DNA of 64,000 bases. Source: Caenorhabditis remanei. Taxonomy: Eukaryota; Nematoda; Chromadorea; Rhabditida; Rhabditidae. The stretch spans positions 3,100,001 to 3,164,000 of the forward strand of contig NC_071332.1 in assembly GCF_010183535.1 (NCBI RefSeq), read 5' to 3'. The notes under the pieces were generated by a model. The model searched no databases. It was not told where the DNA came from and was given only the letters and a program-made list of their open reading frames with translations. Made by a program: the position numbers and the translations under genes. Below are positions 43,901 through 53,466 of this stretch, in pieces (position 1 is the first letter of the stretch; every line of letters starts with the position of its first letter).

Positions 43901-44474
43901 ATTAAGGATTATGCTTAAACTTTGCGTTTTTGGTCATATCTCAGTATGTAGTTCCCCAGTTTTAAAATAAATTAAATATTCAGAATTCTCATAAAATTTT
44001 ACATCGGTTGAACCCCTCAAATGTTAATTTTGAAAAAAGAAAAACTTGAAATTTTTTAGTCGCAGAACCCCTTGAGAAGAAGTACACAACACATCATTTA
44101 GCATTTCCAACAAAATGTTGTTTTTCAAAAACTTATCTAATTTTCTGTGCTCGATCATTCAACCGGACATTTGTGATTTGATCTTTTTAAGTATTTAACA
44201 ACTATCAATTAATCTTTCGGTCTTCTATAATTACAGACTTCTTCTTTTTCAAGTAAGTCAGACACTTTTTGGTAGAGTGACTAACCAGAAGGTTTCCGAG
44301 AAGTGTGATGAGTGGAATAACAATGAGAAATAGTCCAGCATAGTTCAGTGGTATCCCACTTCCAGTCGGTGTCATTTGTGTGATTATCGTTGGAGATTCT
44401 GAAGGTACGACGGTGGTGATGTTGTTGGGTGGAGGCCATTCGAGGGAGACATTCCATGTCTCACCGGCCTCCAT
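34976..44474 (-). CDS. dop-2: D2-like dopamine receptor (G-protein-coupled)
   Basis: Dopamine receptor of the Gi/o-coupled D2 class, in the neuronal plasma membrane; in C. elegans dop-2 acts as an autoreceptor in dopamine neurons. Exons on the minus strand: 44474-44286, 42813-42691, 41233-41121, 41062-40941, 40895-40691, 40634-40567, 39614-39219, 38947-38833, 38067-37879, 37833-37559, 37512-37255, 36329-36157, 36103-35960, 35146-34976. The sum is 2,541 nt with all phases compatible, giving 846 aa. N-glycosylation sites NVS and NIT precede TM1. Amine-binding Asp124 is in TM3, FDRY at 140-143, SS.IS serines 207-211 in TM5, CWVPFF 767-772 in TM6 and NPIIY 810-814 in TM7, with a short D2-like C-tail. 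The third loop is about 520 residues with an acidic stretch. D2-like rather than D1-like follows from the long loop and short tail. dop-3 is the main alternative. Confidence 0.85.
35150..35905. repeat. P3 long palindrome in dop-2 intron 13
   Basis: Left arm: CCGGGCAGGCGCGTAATTCG, then ACAGTATTATGTGCTTAAAA, then TAGATCTTGG. Right arm: GAGATCTACATTTTGGTATA, then CAGCTCATAAAACTCAGTTT, then GCGAGTTACGTGCCGGCCCG. Inside are two diverged segments (35290-35400 and 35640-35760) about Gly-poor CACGAAAATGATCAAAAAGC. Together these fill nearly all of intron 13. Confidence 0.7.
36345..36480. repeat. P2 fragment in dop-2 intron 11
   Basis: GAAGAGGCGCAGAGAAACAA pairs with CTGACTTCTCTGCGTTTCC around a short centre. 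The outer GTTGACAACTTTTTGATAGC arms are missing. Confidence 0.6.
36640..36897. repeat. P2 palindromic element in dop-2 intron 11
   Basis: Arms TTTTTGTAATTGAGACCTTT and ATCAAAAAGTTGTGAACTAC frame the central GAGACGCAGACAGTCAGACA hairpin. CACGTTTTTGAGATATG also mirrors CATCTCAGGAACATG. Confidence 0.75.
37015..37190. repeat. P2 element, right half, in dop-2 intron 11
   Basis: Centre GGAGACGCAGACAGTCAGAC and right arm ATCAAAAAGTTGTGAACTAC are present; the left arm is absent. It is very similar to the copy at 36640, suggesting a local duplication. Confidence 0.65.
38172..38400. repeat. P2 element in dop-2 intron 8, first copy
   Basis: Left arm TTTCTAATTGATAATTTTTT and centre GGGAGACGCAGAGAAGAGAG with its mirror CTTCTCTGCGTCTCC are present. 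The right arm is replaced by unrelated sequence near 38350. Confidence 0.6.
38543..38785. repeat. P2 element in dop-2 intron 8, second copy
   Basis: TGTAGATCAAACTTAGACCA and its mirror near 38767, with a GCGAGACGCAGAGAAACTAG centre. It ends about 48 bp upstream of exon 8's lower border on the plus-strand map. Confidence 0.75.
39219..39614 (-). CDS. dop-2: dop-2 exon 7, acidic cassette of the third cytoplasmic loop
   Basis: This 396-nt exon (residues 274-405) enters and leaves in phase 1, so skipping it would keep the frame. It encodes a basic stretch, then [14 protein letters not shown] and a run of Asp/Gly, then a Ser/Thr/Pro-rich segment. The donor A|GTATGT at 39218 was chosen because it alone restores the frame with exon 8 (NEREFGNSS). 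Reading through instead reaches a stop after about 35 codons. Confidence 0.8.
39806..39921. repeat. P1 palindromic element in dop-2 intron 6
   Basis: GGCACAGTTCTTTCAACTGC at the left pairs with GCGCGGTTATAAGAAGCGTG at the right. The middle TCTCTTTTTCTCTGAGTCTC is conserved. Confidence 0.75.
40110..40362. repeat. P2 palindromic element in dop-2 intron 6
   Basis: Left arm TTGCTGTTGACAACTTTTTG, right arm CAAAAAGTTGTCAACTACAA, centre GAGACGCAGAGAAGCGAGAG with its mirror TTTCTCTGCGTCTC. Confidence 0.8.
41345..41588. repeat. P2 palindromic element in dop-2 intron 2, first copy
   Basis: Left arm TTTGTAGTTGACAACTTTTT, right arm AAAAAGTTGTCAACTGAGAA, centre AGAGACGCAGAGAAACGAGA mirrored by TCGTTTCTCTGCGTCT. 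Confidence 0.8.
41755..41935. repeat. P2 element, right half, in dop-2 intron 2
   Basis: It starts at the centre (ACGCAGAGAAATCAGACACT) and continues through the right arm ATCAAAAAGTTGTCAACTAC to TTTGATCTACC. It lies 165 bp from the first copy. Confidence 0.65.
42860..44040. repeat. Degenerate tandem repeat of about 300 bp in dop-2 intron 1
   Basis: Phrases such as GGTCATATCTCAGT, ATTGAACCCTAATTATG, AATTTTGAA(A/T)A(A/G)(C/A)AGGGTCTC and AAATCCTCATAAAATT recur in the same order three to four times with 20-40% change. A related series is at 50040-50830, upstream of the gene. Confidence 0.6.
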
Positions 44475-44496
44475 TGTTTGTGGGGGCTTCGATCAC

Positions 44497-44503
44497 CTGA
44501 AAA
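44497..44503 (-). promoter_or_regulatory. Acceptor site in the dop-2 5' leader
   Basis: TTTTCAG on the minus strand is 22 bp before the start codon. The mRNA therefore either receives a spliced leader here or is joined to a noncoding exon further upstream, somewhere in the 19.5 kb to the end of the window. Confidence 0.55.
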
Positions 44504-44692
44504 TTGTGTGAATTTAAGAGTGAGAAACATGGGGGAAAAAAAAAGAATGAGAAACATGGGGGAAACAAGAAAATACGATCAAGAAAAAAAGTGCGACTGG
44601 AAAAAACTTCAAAAAATTCAGTTGAAATCTCTCAACTTTGAAGCGTTATCGCCATGTCAGTATTAATCTGGATTGAAAAATATTGTAAGATT

Positions 44693-44945
44693 CCGGTAGA
44701 TCAAATCTAGCGCTTCATTTTTGTAGTTGACAACTTTTTCATAGCTATTCACGCTTTCCAGATACGAGCCTTCTAAGATTGCAAAGTGGGAAAGACAAGA
44801 GGAGAGACGCAGAGAAACGAGGGCGTCTGCTTTCTCTGCGTCTCCTCCCCGCTCTTTAAATTTTGAAGCATCATATCTCAAAAACGTGAATAGCTATCAA
44901 AAAGTTGTCAACTACAAAAATGAAGATCTAGGTTTGATCTACGCG
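44693..44945. repeat. P2 palindromic element just upstream of dop-2 exon 1
   Basis: Left arm TTTGTAGTTGACAACTTTTT, right arm AAAAAGTTGTCAACTACAAA, centre AGAGACGCAGAGAAACGAGG. It starts 219 bp before the receptor start codon, so it would sit in the leader or promoter. Confidence 0.8.
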
Positions 44946-45095
44946 TTGATGTAAAAATATTCAGTTTTGATAAAAATGAAAAAAAAAGTACACAAAGAAA
45001 GACGAAAAGTTTAGAAATTGCAGAAAAACAACTTTTTAATGCAAAAAAGTCCAAAATTTAATTGTAGCCTGTCATTTAAATTCAAACGTACCCCA

Positions 45096-45257
45096 CGAGA
45101 CACAGAGAAGCTAGAGTGTCTGTCTTCTCTGCGTCTCTCCCCCCTCTTCTCTCTGAGTGAGGGAAGCTGTCAACTTTGAAACTTTATATCTCAAAAACGC
45201 GAATAGCTATCAAAAAGATGTCAACTACAAAAATAGAGATCTAGCTTTGCTCTACAT
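45096..45257. repeat. P2 element, right half
   Basis: Centre GAGACACAGAGAAGCTAGAG mirrored by CTTCTCTGCGTCTC, then right arm ATCAAAAAGATGTCAACTAC and TTGCTCTACA. Confidence 0.65.
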
Positions 45258-45259
45258 GA

Positions 45260-46290
45260 TTATTAAAATTTTTTTTAATCGGATCAAAATTTAAAAAGTT
45301 ATAAACTCTCAAAGATGGACAATGTTTAACCAAATGAAAAAAAACGGGGATCCCGAGACAACTTGTGAAAATTGTGGATCTCTTTTCCCAATTTCCTCAC
45401 AAAACCCTCAAAAAATTAAGAAATCTAGTCTCCCAGAGGAATCCCATATGATTCTCTCCCACCAATTGAATATTCAATACTTTCCTATCGAAAGGGTCAA
45501 TGATGAGTCTCTTTTCAGCAAAATTTCGAGACGAGGGGGAAGTAAAAGGGGTAAAGGAGCAAAGTGCAATCAGAGAATATATTATAAGAGAAAAAATAAT
45601 AAATATATGACTCTTGTTTTCTGGAACACCACTTCTTTCTCCTCCTCCTAAGACTTCAAAAGGTATCTCCGTCTCAAGAAAAGAAAAAGTATGAATGTCT
45701 TCTCTAGACAAAAAAAAAGAGAAGGGGGACTGAGGGAGAGAAAAAAGTGGGCGTGGCCTAAGGAGAAGGAACGAACTTTGAGATATGGGGGACGAGGAGG
45801 AGACCAAAAAATGCACATAAATTGTGAGAAGCCGTTCCAGTTTTTTTGTCTAAATTGGGACAATAAGCACACTTTTGAAGTTTTTGTAAGCGCGCTCTAC
45901 CGTTCTAAGTTTCTCTGCGTCTCTCCCCCGACTATACTATTTTCAAAATAGAGCAAGATTGTAGAGTCTTGTACATAAGAATGAAAAATTTTCTGTAAGT
46001 GTTCATACTACAAAGAAAAACAATCCATGATTATATCAAGAAAAAGGAAAATTAAATTTATGGGGGTATCACCATGTGTTCCTGGAAAATTTGTACATTT
46101 GTTAGTTCTGTAGAATTAGGTGGGAATTTTCTGATAAATGTTGTTTATAAAAGTGGGATAAATTTGATTTTCTGTAGAAACCTAGAAACTGGAAACCCAT
46201 GTGAAAGTCAGAGAACAACTGTCTAGGGCGCTGTTCAGACAATTTGGAGAGACCTTTATGATGCCCAGGATTATGCCAAATTTGAAAATT
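45260..46290. other. Upstream spacer without recognised features
   Basis: Purine-rich sequence with AAAAGAGAAGGGGGACTG-like stretches. There are small open frames on both strands without conserved character. At 45886-45940 a P1-like GTAAGCGCGCTCTACCG and CTCTGCGTCTCTC appear together. Confidence 0.4.
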
Positions 46291-46299
46291 TTGTAATAT

Positions 46300-46725
46300 T
46301 AGATCAAATCTAGATCTTTATTTTTGCAGTTGATAACTTTTTGATAGCTGTTTTAGGTTTTCAGATATAACGGTTCAAAGTTTGAAACTGTTTCTCATAT
46401 TTCAATGAAAATGGTTAACTTTGAGATTCAGCCGCAGTCTCAAAATTTGTCAAAACTTTAAAAATTTTGTAACTTTCAAATAGATCAAATCTAGCTCTAC
46501 ATTTTTGTAGTTGACAGTTTCTTGATAGCTAATTACGCTCTCGAGATACGAGTCTTCAAAGATAAGCACGTAAAAAAGAGACGCAGAGAAACGAGACACC
46601 CTCGCTTCTCTGTGCCCTCCCACTATCTCCCTCCTATCGTTTTTCAAAAGCGCATATCTCGAAAGTATGAGAAGCTATCAAAAAGTGGTCAACTACAAAA
46701 ATGGAGTACTAGATTTGATCTACAG
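46300..46725. repeat. P2 elements, one partial and one full
   Basis: 46300-46380 is a lone left arm (TTTGCAGTTGATAACTTTTT). 46484-46725 is a full copy: TTTGTAGTTGACAGTTTCTT, centre GAGACGCAGAGAAACGAGAC, and ATCAAAAAGTGGTCAACTAC. Confidence 0.7.
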
Positions 46726-46739
46726 GAATATATAAAAAT

Positions 46740-48870
46740 GCAAAGATTGGGGTAACAGGGGAAAAAGTTGGGCAGCTTCAAAGTTAGTCAATTTTTTCAA
46801 CTGCATTTCAGAGAAATGGTGAAAAACTGATTCCTAATAATTTTTCAATGTTCTAGGAATGGGTCTTATCAAACATAAGTTTCTGTCGCCGAGAAGAACA
46901 GATGTTGATGAGAGAAGAAAAAAAAGAACAGAATGAAAAAAAAGAAAAGAAGATGAATCTCTGGAATACCACCACCACCACAACACATTCATTCATGCAA
47001 ATCTCTCACTCCCAGCCACTCATCAATTATCAATTTGGAGAGAATAAGAAGAAGATGAGAAGAAGAAGAAGAAGAAGACGTAGTCAGTGACGAATCAATC
47101 TGTAATTGGTAGAGAAAGAGCAAAGGCAAAAGATGGCCAATTTAAGATAAAATGTTCTATGTGTGAATGGGGGGAAAAAGAAAAAGAAAGAAAGAAAAGT
47201 AGGGGAGGTGATTCAGGGGAGCAGAACACCAATTCAATTTTCCCCCTGATTTTCTGATTACCTCTTTTTTTGGTTTATACAAACATTGATCTCTAGGAAA
47301 TGAGAAAAAAGAAATAATTTGAAATGTTTAATTAAGGGGAAATGTTTATTGGGAGACACCATTTTGAGCATTAGGCATCTACATAAATGTATACTTTTGT
47401 GAACTAAGAATCTTACAAGGAAAAACTTTTTTATAAATTGGACCGTTGATTCCAAAACTACAGGAAAAATCAGGAAAATGCTCCCATACGCTGCGCTAGT
47501 AACTTGTCATTGAACCAAACCTAGAACTGAAATTTTTCAATTTAGAGGTACAATGATTTTGGACCAATTATCGATGTAGTTCGGGAAACCTAAACTTTTG
47601 AAATTATGGGTCTTTCCAAGTGGTAATAGAAATGGTTCAGCTTGTGCGTCCAATAACAGGGGTCATAACTTCACAGTGGAAAATCATGAAAGTGTTGGAC
47701 AGAAATTGTTATCTGATTTTAGACAGTTCATGTCTGGAAAAATGAGAAACTTTGACAGTGACACCTTCCACTCATTCCGCGAGATTGGGCACGTTAAAGT
47801 TCACGTCAGACACATGGAATTTCACAAAATCAAGCATAGATTATCAAAGTGAGAGGATTCTGAATATGTTATCTTTCAAAATTACAGTGTTGTTATAATA
47901 GAGCGAGCTACAGGGCTTAAATACTCGGGTGTTGAAGAATCGGTCAACTAGAGTTGGAGCTAGTTTTAACCCTGTGATACAAGAATCCATGCAACACTGA
48001 CTATTGCGTGTTCTACATAAGCGGATAGAAAAACACGTAAGGATTTTGAATCTGTTCTTGAAATTTGTCTAGCTTCAAAACGGCCTAAGTTACGAGGTTC
48101 TGTTACTCAAGTTCTAAAAGTGTGGTTTAGTTGAGCTATTATTGAACTCCGTGATTCCATTAAAAACTGACCCCAAAGTGTTTTACATAACTGGAAAGGT
48201 TAATACGTAAGGATTCTGAATCAGTTTTTAAAATCTGTCTAGCGTCAAAATAAAGGGAGTTACAGAACTTGAACGTTGTGTGCAGCATATCGAGGCTACT
48301 TGAAAACTAAAACCTGATTCAGAATCCCTATAACTTCAGCGTCCAAGTCATACCAACTTCAAAAACTCTGAAATTCCTTCACCCCATGATTCATAAAAAG
48401 CAAGCGACCACTGAACTCTCTATGTCGAAGCGTGGGAGCCTCCATGGTAAATAAGAAATCGTGACAAAGATCTCATTGATTAATTATTCTAGCATCGTTA
48501 CACACGTCGACGTCATTGGTAGATCAAAAATAGGGATTGATTCAAAAGTGAAGTCGACTGGAACAATATGAAATAAAAACCGACGCCTTATAAATTTGTC
48601 TTAAACCAAAAAAAGTGGTATATGTACATGTATGTATCTAACTAAAAGAGAAAGAAAAAGTAGGAAAAAAAGAATCCAAAAAGGGAGAAAAGGGGAAAAA
48701 GTGGGGGGAGCATAATTGTCATGGAGAAGCAATTGTGTACATACATGTATGTGTTTTCGTCCATGTGTTCCACCACATTTGTTCATCACCATATAAGGAA
48801 AATCAGGAAACAAGACGAGGGCAATTTTCTCATTTTTATACTTTCTGGAAGTCAGATGAATTTCTTTTCT
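46740..48870. other. Upstream spacer, mostly featureless
   Basis: A purine tract (AAGAAGAAGAAGAAGAAG) occurs near 47050-47083. From 47840 to 48360 there is a GAGGATTCTGAATC-type mosaic (GTAAGGATTTTGAATCTG, ACGTAAGGATTCTGAATC). No coding region is supported; a frame at 47598-47852 has no homology that I recognise. Confidence 0.4.
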
Positions 48871-48882
48871 TGGCTAGTATTA

Positions 48883-49435
48883 AGTCTAACGTAAATCGCC
48901 GACACAAAATGACCGTACGCAAATGCGCCCCACCGCACACCCATATTTTGAATTTTTAAATTTATCAAAAATACCACACACATAGGGACCTGCCGCACCC
49001 TCATTTTTCAGTGCCTCGGTGGCTCAGTGGATGAGGGTGCGGCTGGTAGTCAGTAGGTGTTGGGTTCGAACCCATGCTACCGAAAATTTTTGATATTTTT
49101 TAAACATTAATTCTCAGTTTTATTAGTAAGTTAGGAAGTTTTTTCTACTTTTTGGGCCTTAGGACAGATATTAGGACAGATTTTTACTATTTTAAAACAT
49201 ACTTTTACTTTGAGCCTCTATTAGAGTTTCTGCTAAACGTTTTGGTATTTTCTCGCTGTGTTTTCCTAAAAATTCAAGTTTTCTGACCCAGAATTAACTG
49301 GTTACAAAACTTGGGTGACTTTAACTTTATATCTCTATAATTATAGTCAAAAAATTCAAATCTCGCGCCTATTTTTTGAGTTCAATAGAGCGCATTTGCG
49401 GACGGTCATTTTGTGTCGGCGATTTACGTTAGAGT
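48883..49435. mobile_element. 553-bp MITE with 46-bp terminal inverted repeats and 9-bp target duplication
   Basis: The ends begin A(G/C)TCTAACGTAAATCGCC and continue GACACAAAATGACCGT. The two 46-bp ends differ at only two positions. The element is bounded by the direct repeat CTAGTATTA at 48874-48882 and 49436-49444. Nine-base target duplications are typical of Mutator-type transposons. It carries a tRNA-like segment at 49012-49083 and has no transposase, so it must have been moved by an enzyme supplied elsewhere. Confidence 0.8.
49012..49083 (+). other. tRNA-like segment inside the MITE
   Basis: GTGGCTCAGTGGATGAG is an A-box/D-arm pattern and GGGTTCGAACCC a perfect B-box/T-arm, 36-40 bp apart as in tRNA genes. 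The anticodon stem does not form a standard seven-base loop, and the ends pair only if the 5' end is shifted (CGGTGGC with GCTACCG). I read it as a tRNA-derived pseudogene. Confidence 0.5.
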
Positions 49436-49448
49436 CTAGTATTAACAC

Positions 49449-49566
49449 GGCACGCTTCTTAAACCGCGCTCTACCGAAACCAAAGAAAATTGTGTGCGAA
49501 ATTGAGAGACTCGGAGAAATAGAGATATTTTTCAAGGGGATTTCAAGAACTGTGCTGAGCTAACAT
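49449..49566. repeat. P1 palindromic element
   Basis: GGCACGCTTCTTAAACCGCG at the left mirrors GAACTGTGCTGAGC loosely at the right. The centre GAAATTGAGAGACTCGGAGA is the reverse of the usual orientation. It sits 13 bp from the end of the 553-bp MITE. Confidence 0.65.
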
Positions 49567-50039
49567 TTTACTACCGCGCCATATGCTCTACGGCACTCTT
49601 AGCTCTTGACACGAGTTCACTAGAGCATGAATGCTAAAGTTAGGGAAAACCTTTAAAAAGTACATTAAAATAGGAAAAAAACTGCAGTTCCAACTAAAGA
49701 GCGTTCTTCTTGATAAGGTAAGCTAGGTATTAGTCCTTAAAACTCCTATTGGTGGGTTTCGGTAGAGCGCGTTTACCTCAGCTCCTTAACTACATGAGTG
49801 GGAGGATGTCATCATGAAACTCAACTGACCGTTGAGTTCAAAAAGTTACATTTTTGGAATCGTTACATCAAAATATTACGTATGAAATGAGTTCACTAAC
49901 TGAAAGATCGAAGAGTTTTACAAAAAGGGGTCAGATTTTTTAAGACTTAGCTCAATTTAGGAGGATGCTAGCAGAAAACTAGTTAGATTTTTGGAATTTT
50001 AGGGGAATTTGGTATATGATGGTCCCAATTTTTGACAAG

Positions 50040-50830
50040 ATTGAACTGAGACCTTCTGTGCTTAATTTCATTTTGGGGCATCGTACTTTAGGTTTTTTGT
50101 GTCCGAACTCAAAATTGATAACATATTCGGAATCCTCGTGAAATTCTGATTCGAGTACAATCTAGTTTAGTCAGTTTCTTTTTAAAAAAAAGACCCCCGA
50201 TGACTGAGTGGGTTTGTGAAAGGTCTCGCCGGCTCGCTATCTCACGGTTTTTTCCAAAACACAGCGGTCTAAGGTCCCATTGAAAAACGGCTTACAGATT
50301 TGGAATCGACTACAGTATAGATTTATCAATTTTGGAGTAGTGGACTTGGTTAGCCAAGAGATTTTAACGCAGGTCGTACTGGCCCAAGAGCTGTAACTCT
50401 GCGCCTAACTAACTAACTAACAAGTTTGATATTCACCATATCTCTGCTCATTTGAGTCCGAGCTAAAAACTAATTACAAATTCAAAATCCTCATAAAATT
50501 TTGAATCTATTAGGTCAATCTCGGAGCACTGCTGAATTGAAACCCGAGTATTCTAGATCAACTCTTAAAGTCTATCATATCTCAATTTTTTGTTGTCGGA
50601 TTTAAAAACTGATTTAATATTCAGAATCCTCGTAAAATTCCAAAGCAATTACAGCCTAGTTTTGCTAATTTTGGAGCGTCCGGTCATGATGACCGGAAGC
50701 TTCAACAGGAGGTCCTACGAGCCAAGTTCCATATCTCTGCTCATAGGAGTCTAAGCTCCAAACTAATTCGATATTCTGAATCCTCATGAAATTCTGAATC
50801 GATAAGAGTTCAATTTTTCAATTATAGAAC
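50040..50830. repeat. Degenerate tandem repeat related to dop-2 intron 1
   Basis: AAATTGATAACATATTCGGA, AAATCCTCATAAAATTTTGA, ATTCAGAATCCTCGTAAAAT and CATATCTC(A/T)(A/G)(C/T)T recur with a period near 200-300 bp. At about 50199-50250 GATGACTGAGTGGGTTTGTG resembles a tRNA D-arm. Confidence 0.5.
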
Positions 50831-51124
50831 ACTAGGTCTAGCTGTTTTAAGAAATCTCAAGGACAGGCAAACTTAAAACCCTAAAAATAGGCGTCATATG
50901 CGTTAGGCAAGACCGAAAAACGAGAATTGAATAGAAGGTCAATTTCCAAAAAGTCAAGAATGCAACCTCACTTCCTCTTGCTTTTTGATTCGAGAAAGGG
51001 GAGCAAAAATGTGGAAAAACGAGGAAGGAATGACTTTCTTCTTCTTTTTGCGGCATTTTTTTCCGAAAAATTGAGGAAATGTTGCAAATGCGGTCTACTG
51101 TACACTAGGAGTCGTGAGAGCTGG

Positions 51125-51290
51125 TAATCGCGCTCTACTGAACTCAACGCAACACGAAAAACTGCGGTAGAGCGCGTGTTCCTTCGAACTAGGACTTATT
51201 CTACACGAACTTCTGCGCTCTACCGAACTTCAAGGAACAATCGCGCTCTACTGAACACACAAAAAACTACGGTCGAGCGCGATTGCTTTC
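51125..51290. repeat. Tandem P1 end fragments
   Basis: CGCGCTCTACTGAACTCAAC, CGGTAGAGCGCGTG, TGCGCTCTACCGAACTTC, CGCGCTCTACTGAACACAC and CGGTCGAGCGCGATTGC alternate in orientation within 165 bp. Two or three collapsed P1 hairpins may be nested here. Confidence 0.55.
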
Positions 51291-51863
51291 GTACAAATGA
51301 TTTCTGCAAAAAAGTAAAAAGAAGGAGAAGAACGTAATGGAGTGCATCTGACACCGTTCTACTTTTCTTCTTCATGTCAAATTCAGAAAGATTCAGAATC
51401 TGATCATTCTGATCACATGTCTCCATGTCTGGAAGGGATGAGGATTGGTCATCGTGACCAGACTCATCTCATAAAATAAGAATAGAAGAAATCATTCAAG
51501 TATAACATTTCGGGAATCAGAAAATATACGGGGAGCACTAGTTTTCGAAAAAGGCGCCCGTGATGAGAGAGGGAGAGAGGAGCATAACAATTGAATAATA
51601 GAACATTGTGTGTGTGTGGCAGGAGGATATTTTTGTGTTTGGTTGGAAGAAAAAGAGGAGATTGCGGAGAAATAATAATAAGTCTTAGATGACATAGTAA
51701 TGGCTTAAACGGGTTAGGTCTGGAATTGCAAAAAAAACATGAGTATTCATTTACAAAACTTTGATTTTTCACTTTTTTCAATTTTTTTTTGAAAAATTTC
51801 CCAACTTTGACCATCCGTAACTTACAGGACAATTGTTCCACTGCTTCAATTTTTATATCATTT

Positions 51864-52122
51864 TGTAGATCAAACCTTGCTCTCTATTTTTGCAGTTGAC
51901 AACTTTTTGATAGCTATTCACGTTTTCGAGGTATGCGCTTTTAAAGATAGGTACTTGAAACAGTGAGAGGTGACGGCGAGAGAGACGCAGAGAAACGAGA
52001 GTGTCTCGTTTCTCTGCGTCTCTTTTCCAGGTGACAAACTTTGACCCGCTGTATCTCGAAAACGTGACTAGCTATCGAAAAATTGTCAACTGCAAAAATG
52101 AAGATCTGGTTTTGATCTACAA
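51864..52122. repeat. P2 palindromic element
   Basis: Left arm TTTGCAGTTGACAACTTTTT, right arm TCGAAAAATTGTCAACTGCA, centre GAGAGACGCAGAGAAACGAG mirrored by CTCGTTTCTCTGCGTCTC, a nearly perfect core. Confidence 0.8.
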
Positions 52123-52219
52123 GAAAATGTAAAATTCGAAAGGGTCGGGTAATTTTTGGAGAAGTTAGAGGATACCCAAACGGTGTCCGTTTTAACTGTT
52201 TGGTAGCCTGACAAAATGA

Positions 52220-52960
52220 AGAAATCTATATGACTAGAAAGCTGAGAAATTGAGGATTCTGAAACTGTATTCAAAAATTGTCTAGCTATAAAACAAATGG
52301 AGTTACATCACTTTTTGTCTGAACTTTTCTGAAATTTGAAGGAAAAAATTTCGGATGTTCAAAGTCTTGTATCTCAGCTCGTTTTTATCCTAGACAAAAT
52401 ATGAGCACAGATTCTGAATCCCCACATTTTCAGCTTTTTGAGCATATAGTTTTCATTCGTGAATCTGTAGGCGACCTTATTTCTAACCATCATTTCTAAC
52501 AATACCTAGCCGTCACTGAAATCAAACTGGGAAGCGTACCAGAATAGATACATAGGTCAAAGCAAGTGTTGTGTACAACTAAGAGTACATTTTGACGTCT
52601 TTCAGATTCTATTCAAAAAGTTTGAAATAGGAAAATTTTTAAGATGGAAAAGGGGGGATTATATCTGTAAACAATAATAACAGAGTCCGGCCGCTTGATT
52701 ATTTGGAGCATGGTTAATAGGAAAATCGCATCGAAAACTTAAAATTAGGATGTATATATATATAAATAGAAAGCTGAAGTTGTGAGGATTCAAAAACTGG
52801 TTTCAAATTGTGTGAAAAATGAAAATGGGCGGAGTTACGAGGGTTTCAAGTTGTTCAGTTTCAGGACAAAGTGTACAGGATTCAAACGGATGTAACTCCG
52901 TTAGTTTTGGTGGTAGAAAATTGTTGAATATAGATTCAGAATCCTTATGACTTCAGCTTT
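52220..52960. repeat. GAGGATTCTGAATC repeat cluster
   Basis: AAGCTGA(G/A)(A/G) with GAGGATTCTGAAAC or GTGAGGATTCAAAA, and GATTCAGAATCCTTATGACT, alternate. The pattern matches the mosaics in atl-1 introns. No gene. Confidence 0.5.
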
Positions 52961-53394
52961 CTAATGATATAAATATTGTTTTTGAAATATTGTGGAAAAC
53001 CCCGTGGCCGAGCGATTTCTAGGCCGCGATCGTTCAAGTGTGCGACCCTCTCTCTAAACACGATCTGCAAGTAAACTCATTTCAAAAAAAAACATGGTTT
53101 GTTTTTCAGGTCAATGATATTGGTCCCACGGTAATTGCAATTAAAAATAATTAAGTAACTAATTATGTCAATCGAACGCGTTAAAAATCGAACATTAAAC
53201 TCTCATGTTACAATTGACAAAATTAATTTTGCAGGCTATAACAACAAAAACATTTTTAAACGGATTAAAATTTTGAACGCCTATCAAAAATATTTTTAAG
53301 TGTGCAATATGCTACAAGTGTGCTCTACCGCGACAAGTAAGACAGAGCTCCCTTGCATATTCATGTACGCACCCATCATTTCAAGTCAACCGGC

Positions 53395-53466
53395 GGGGGT
53401 ATAGCTCAGGGGTAGAGCGCTCGCTTCGCATGCGAGAAGTCTGGGGTTCGATTCCCCATACCTCCA
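53395..53466 (+). tRNA. tRNA-Ala (anticodon CGC)
   Basis: A 72-base tRNA folds fully. Acceptor stem GGGGGTA pairs with TACCTCC (one G-T), D-arm GCTC...GAGC, anticodon stem CTCGC...GCGAG with loop TTCGCAT (anticodon CGC), T-arm TGGGGTTCGATTCCCCA, discriminator A. The A- and B-boxes serve as internal RNA polymerase III promoter. T runs directly after the gene (53470-53490) fit a polymerase III terminator. CCA is not encoded, as expected in eukaryotes. Confidence 0.95.

Noticed and set aside
45322..45816. Opposed frames of 109 and 139 codons
   Set aside because: Low-complexity purine/pyrimidine-rich translation without conserved features.
47598..47852. 84-codon plus-strand frame
   Set aside because: No recognisable motif and located in repeat-bearing intergenic sequence.
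49012..49083. Functional tRNA gene
   Set aside because: A and B boxes are good, but the anticodon arm and acceptor ends do not form a standard cloverleaf.
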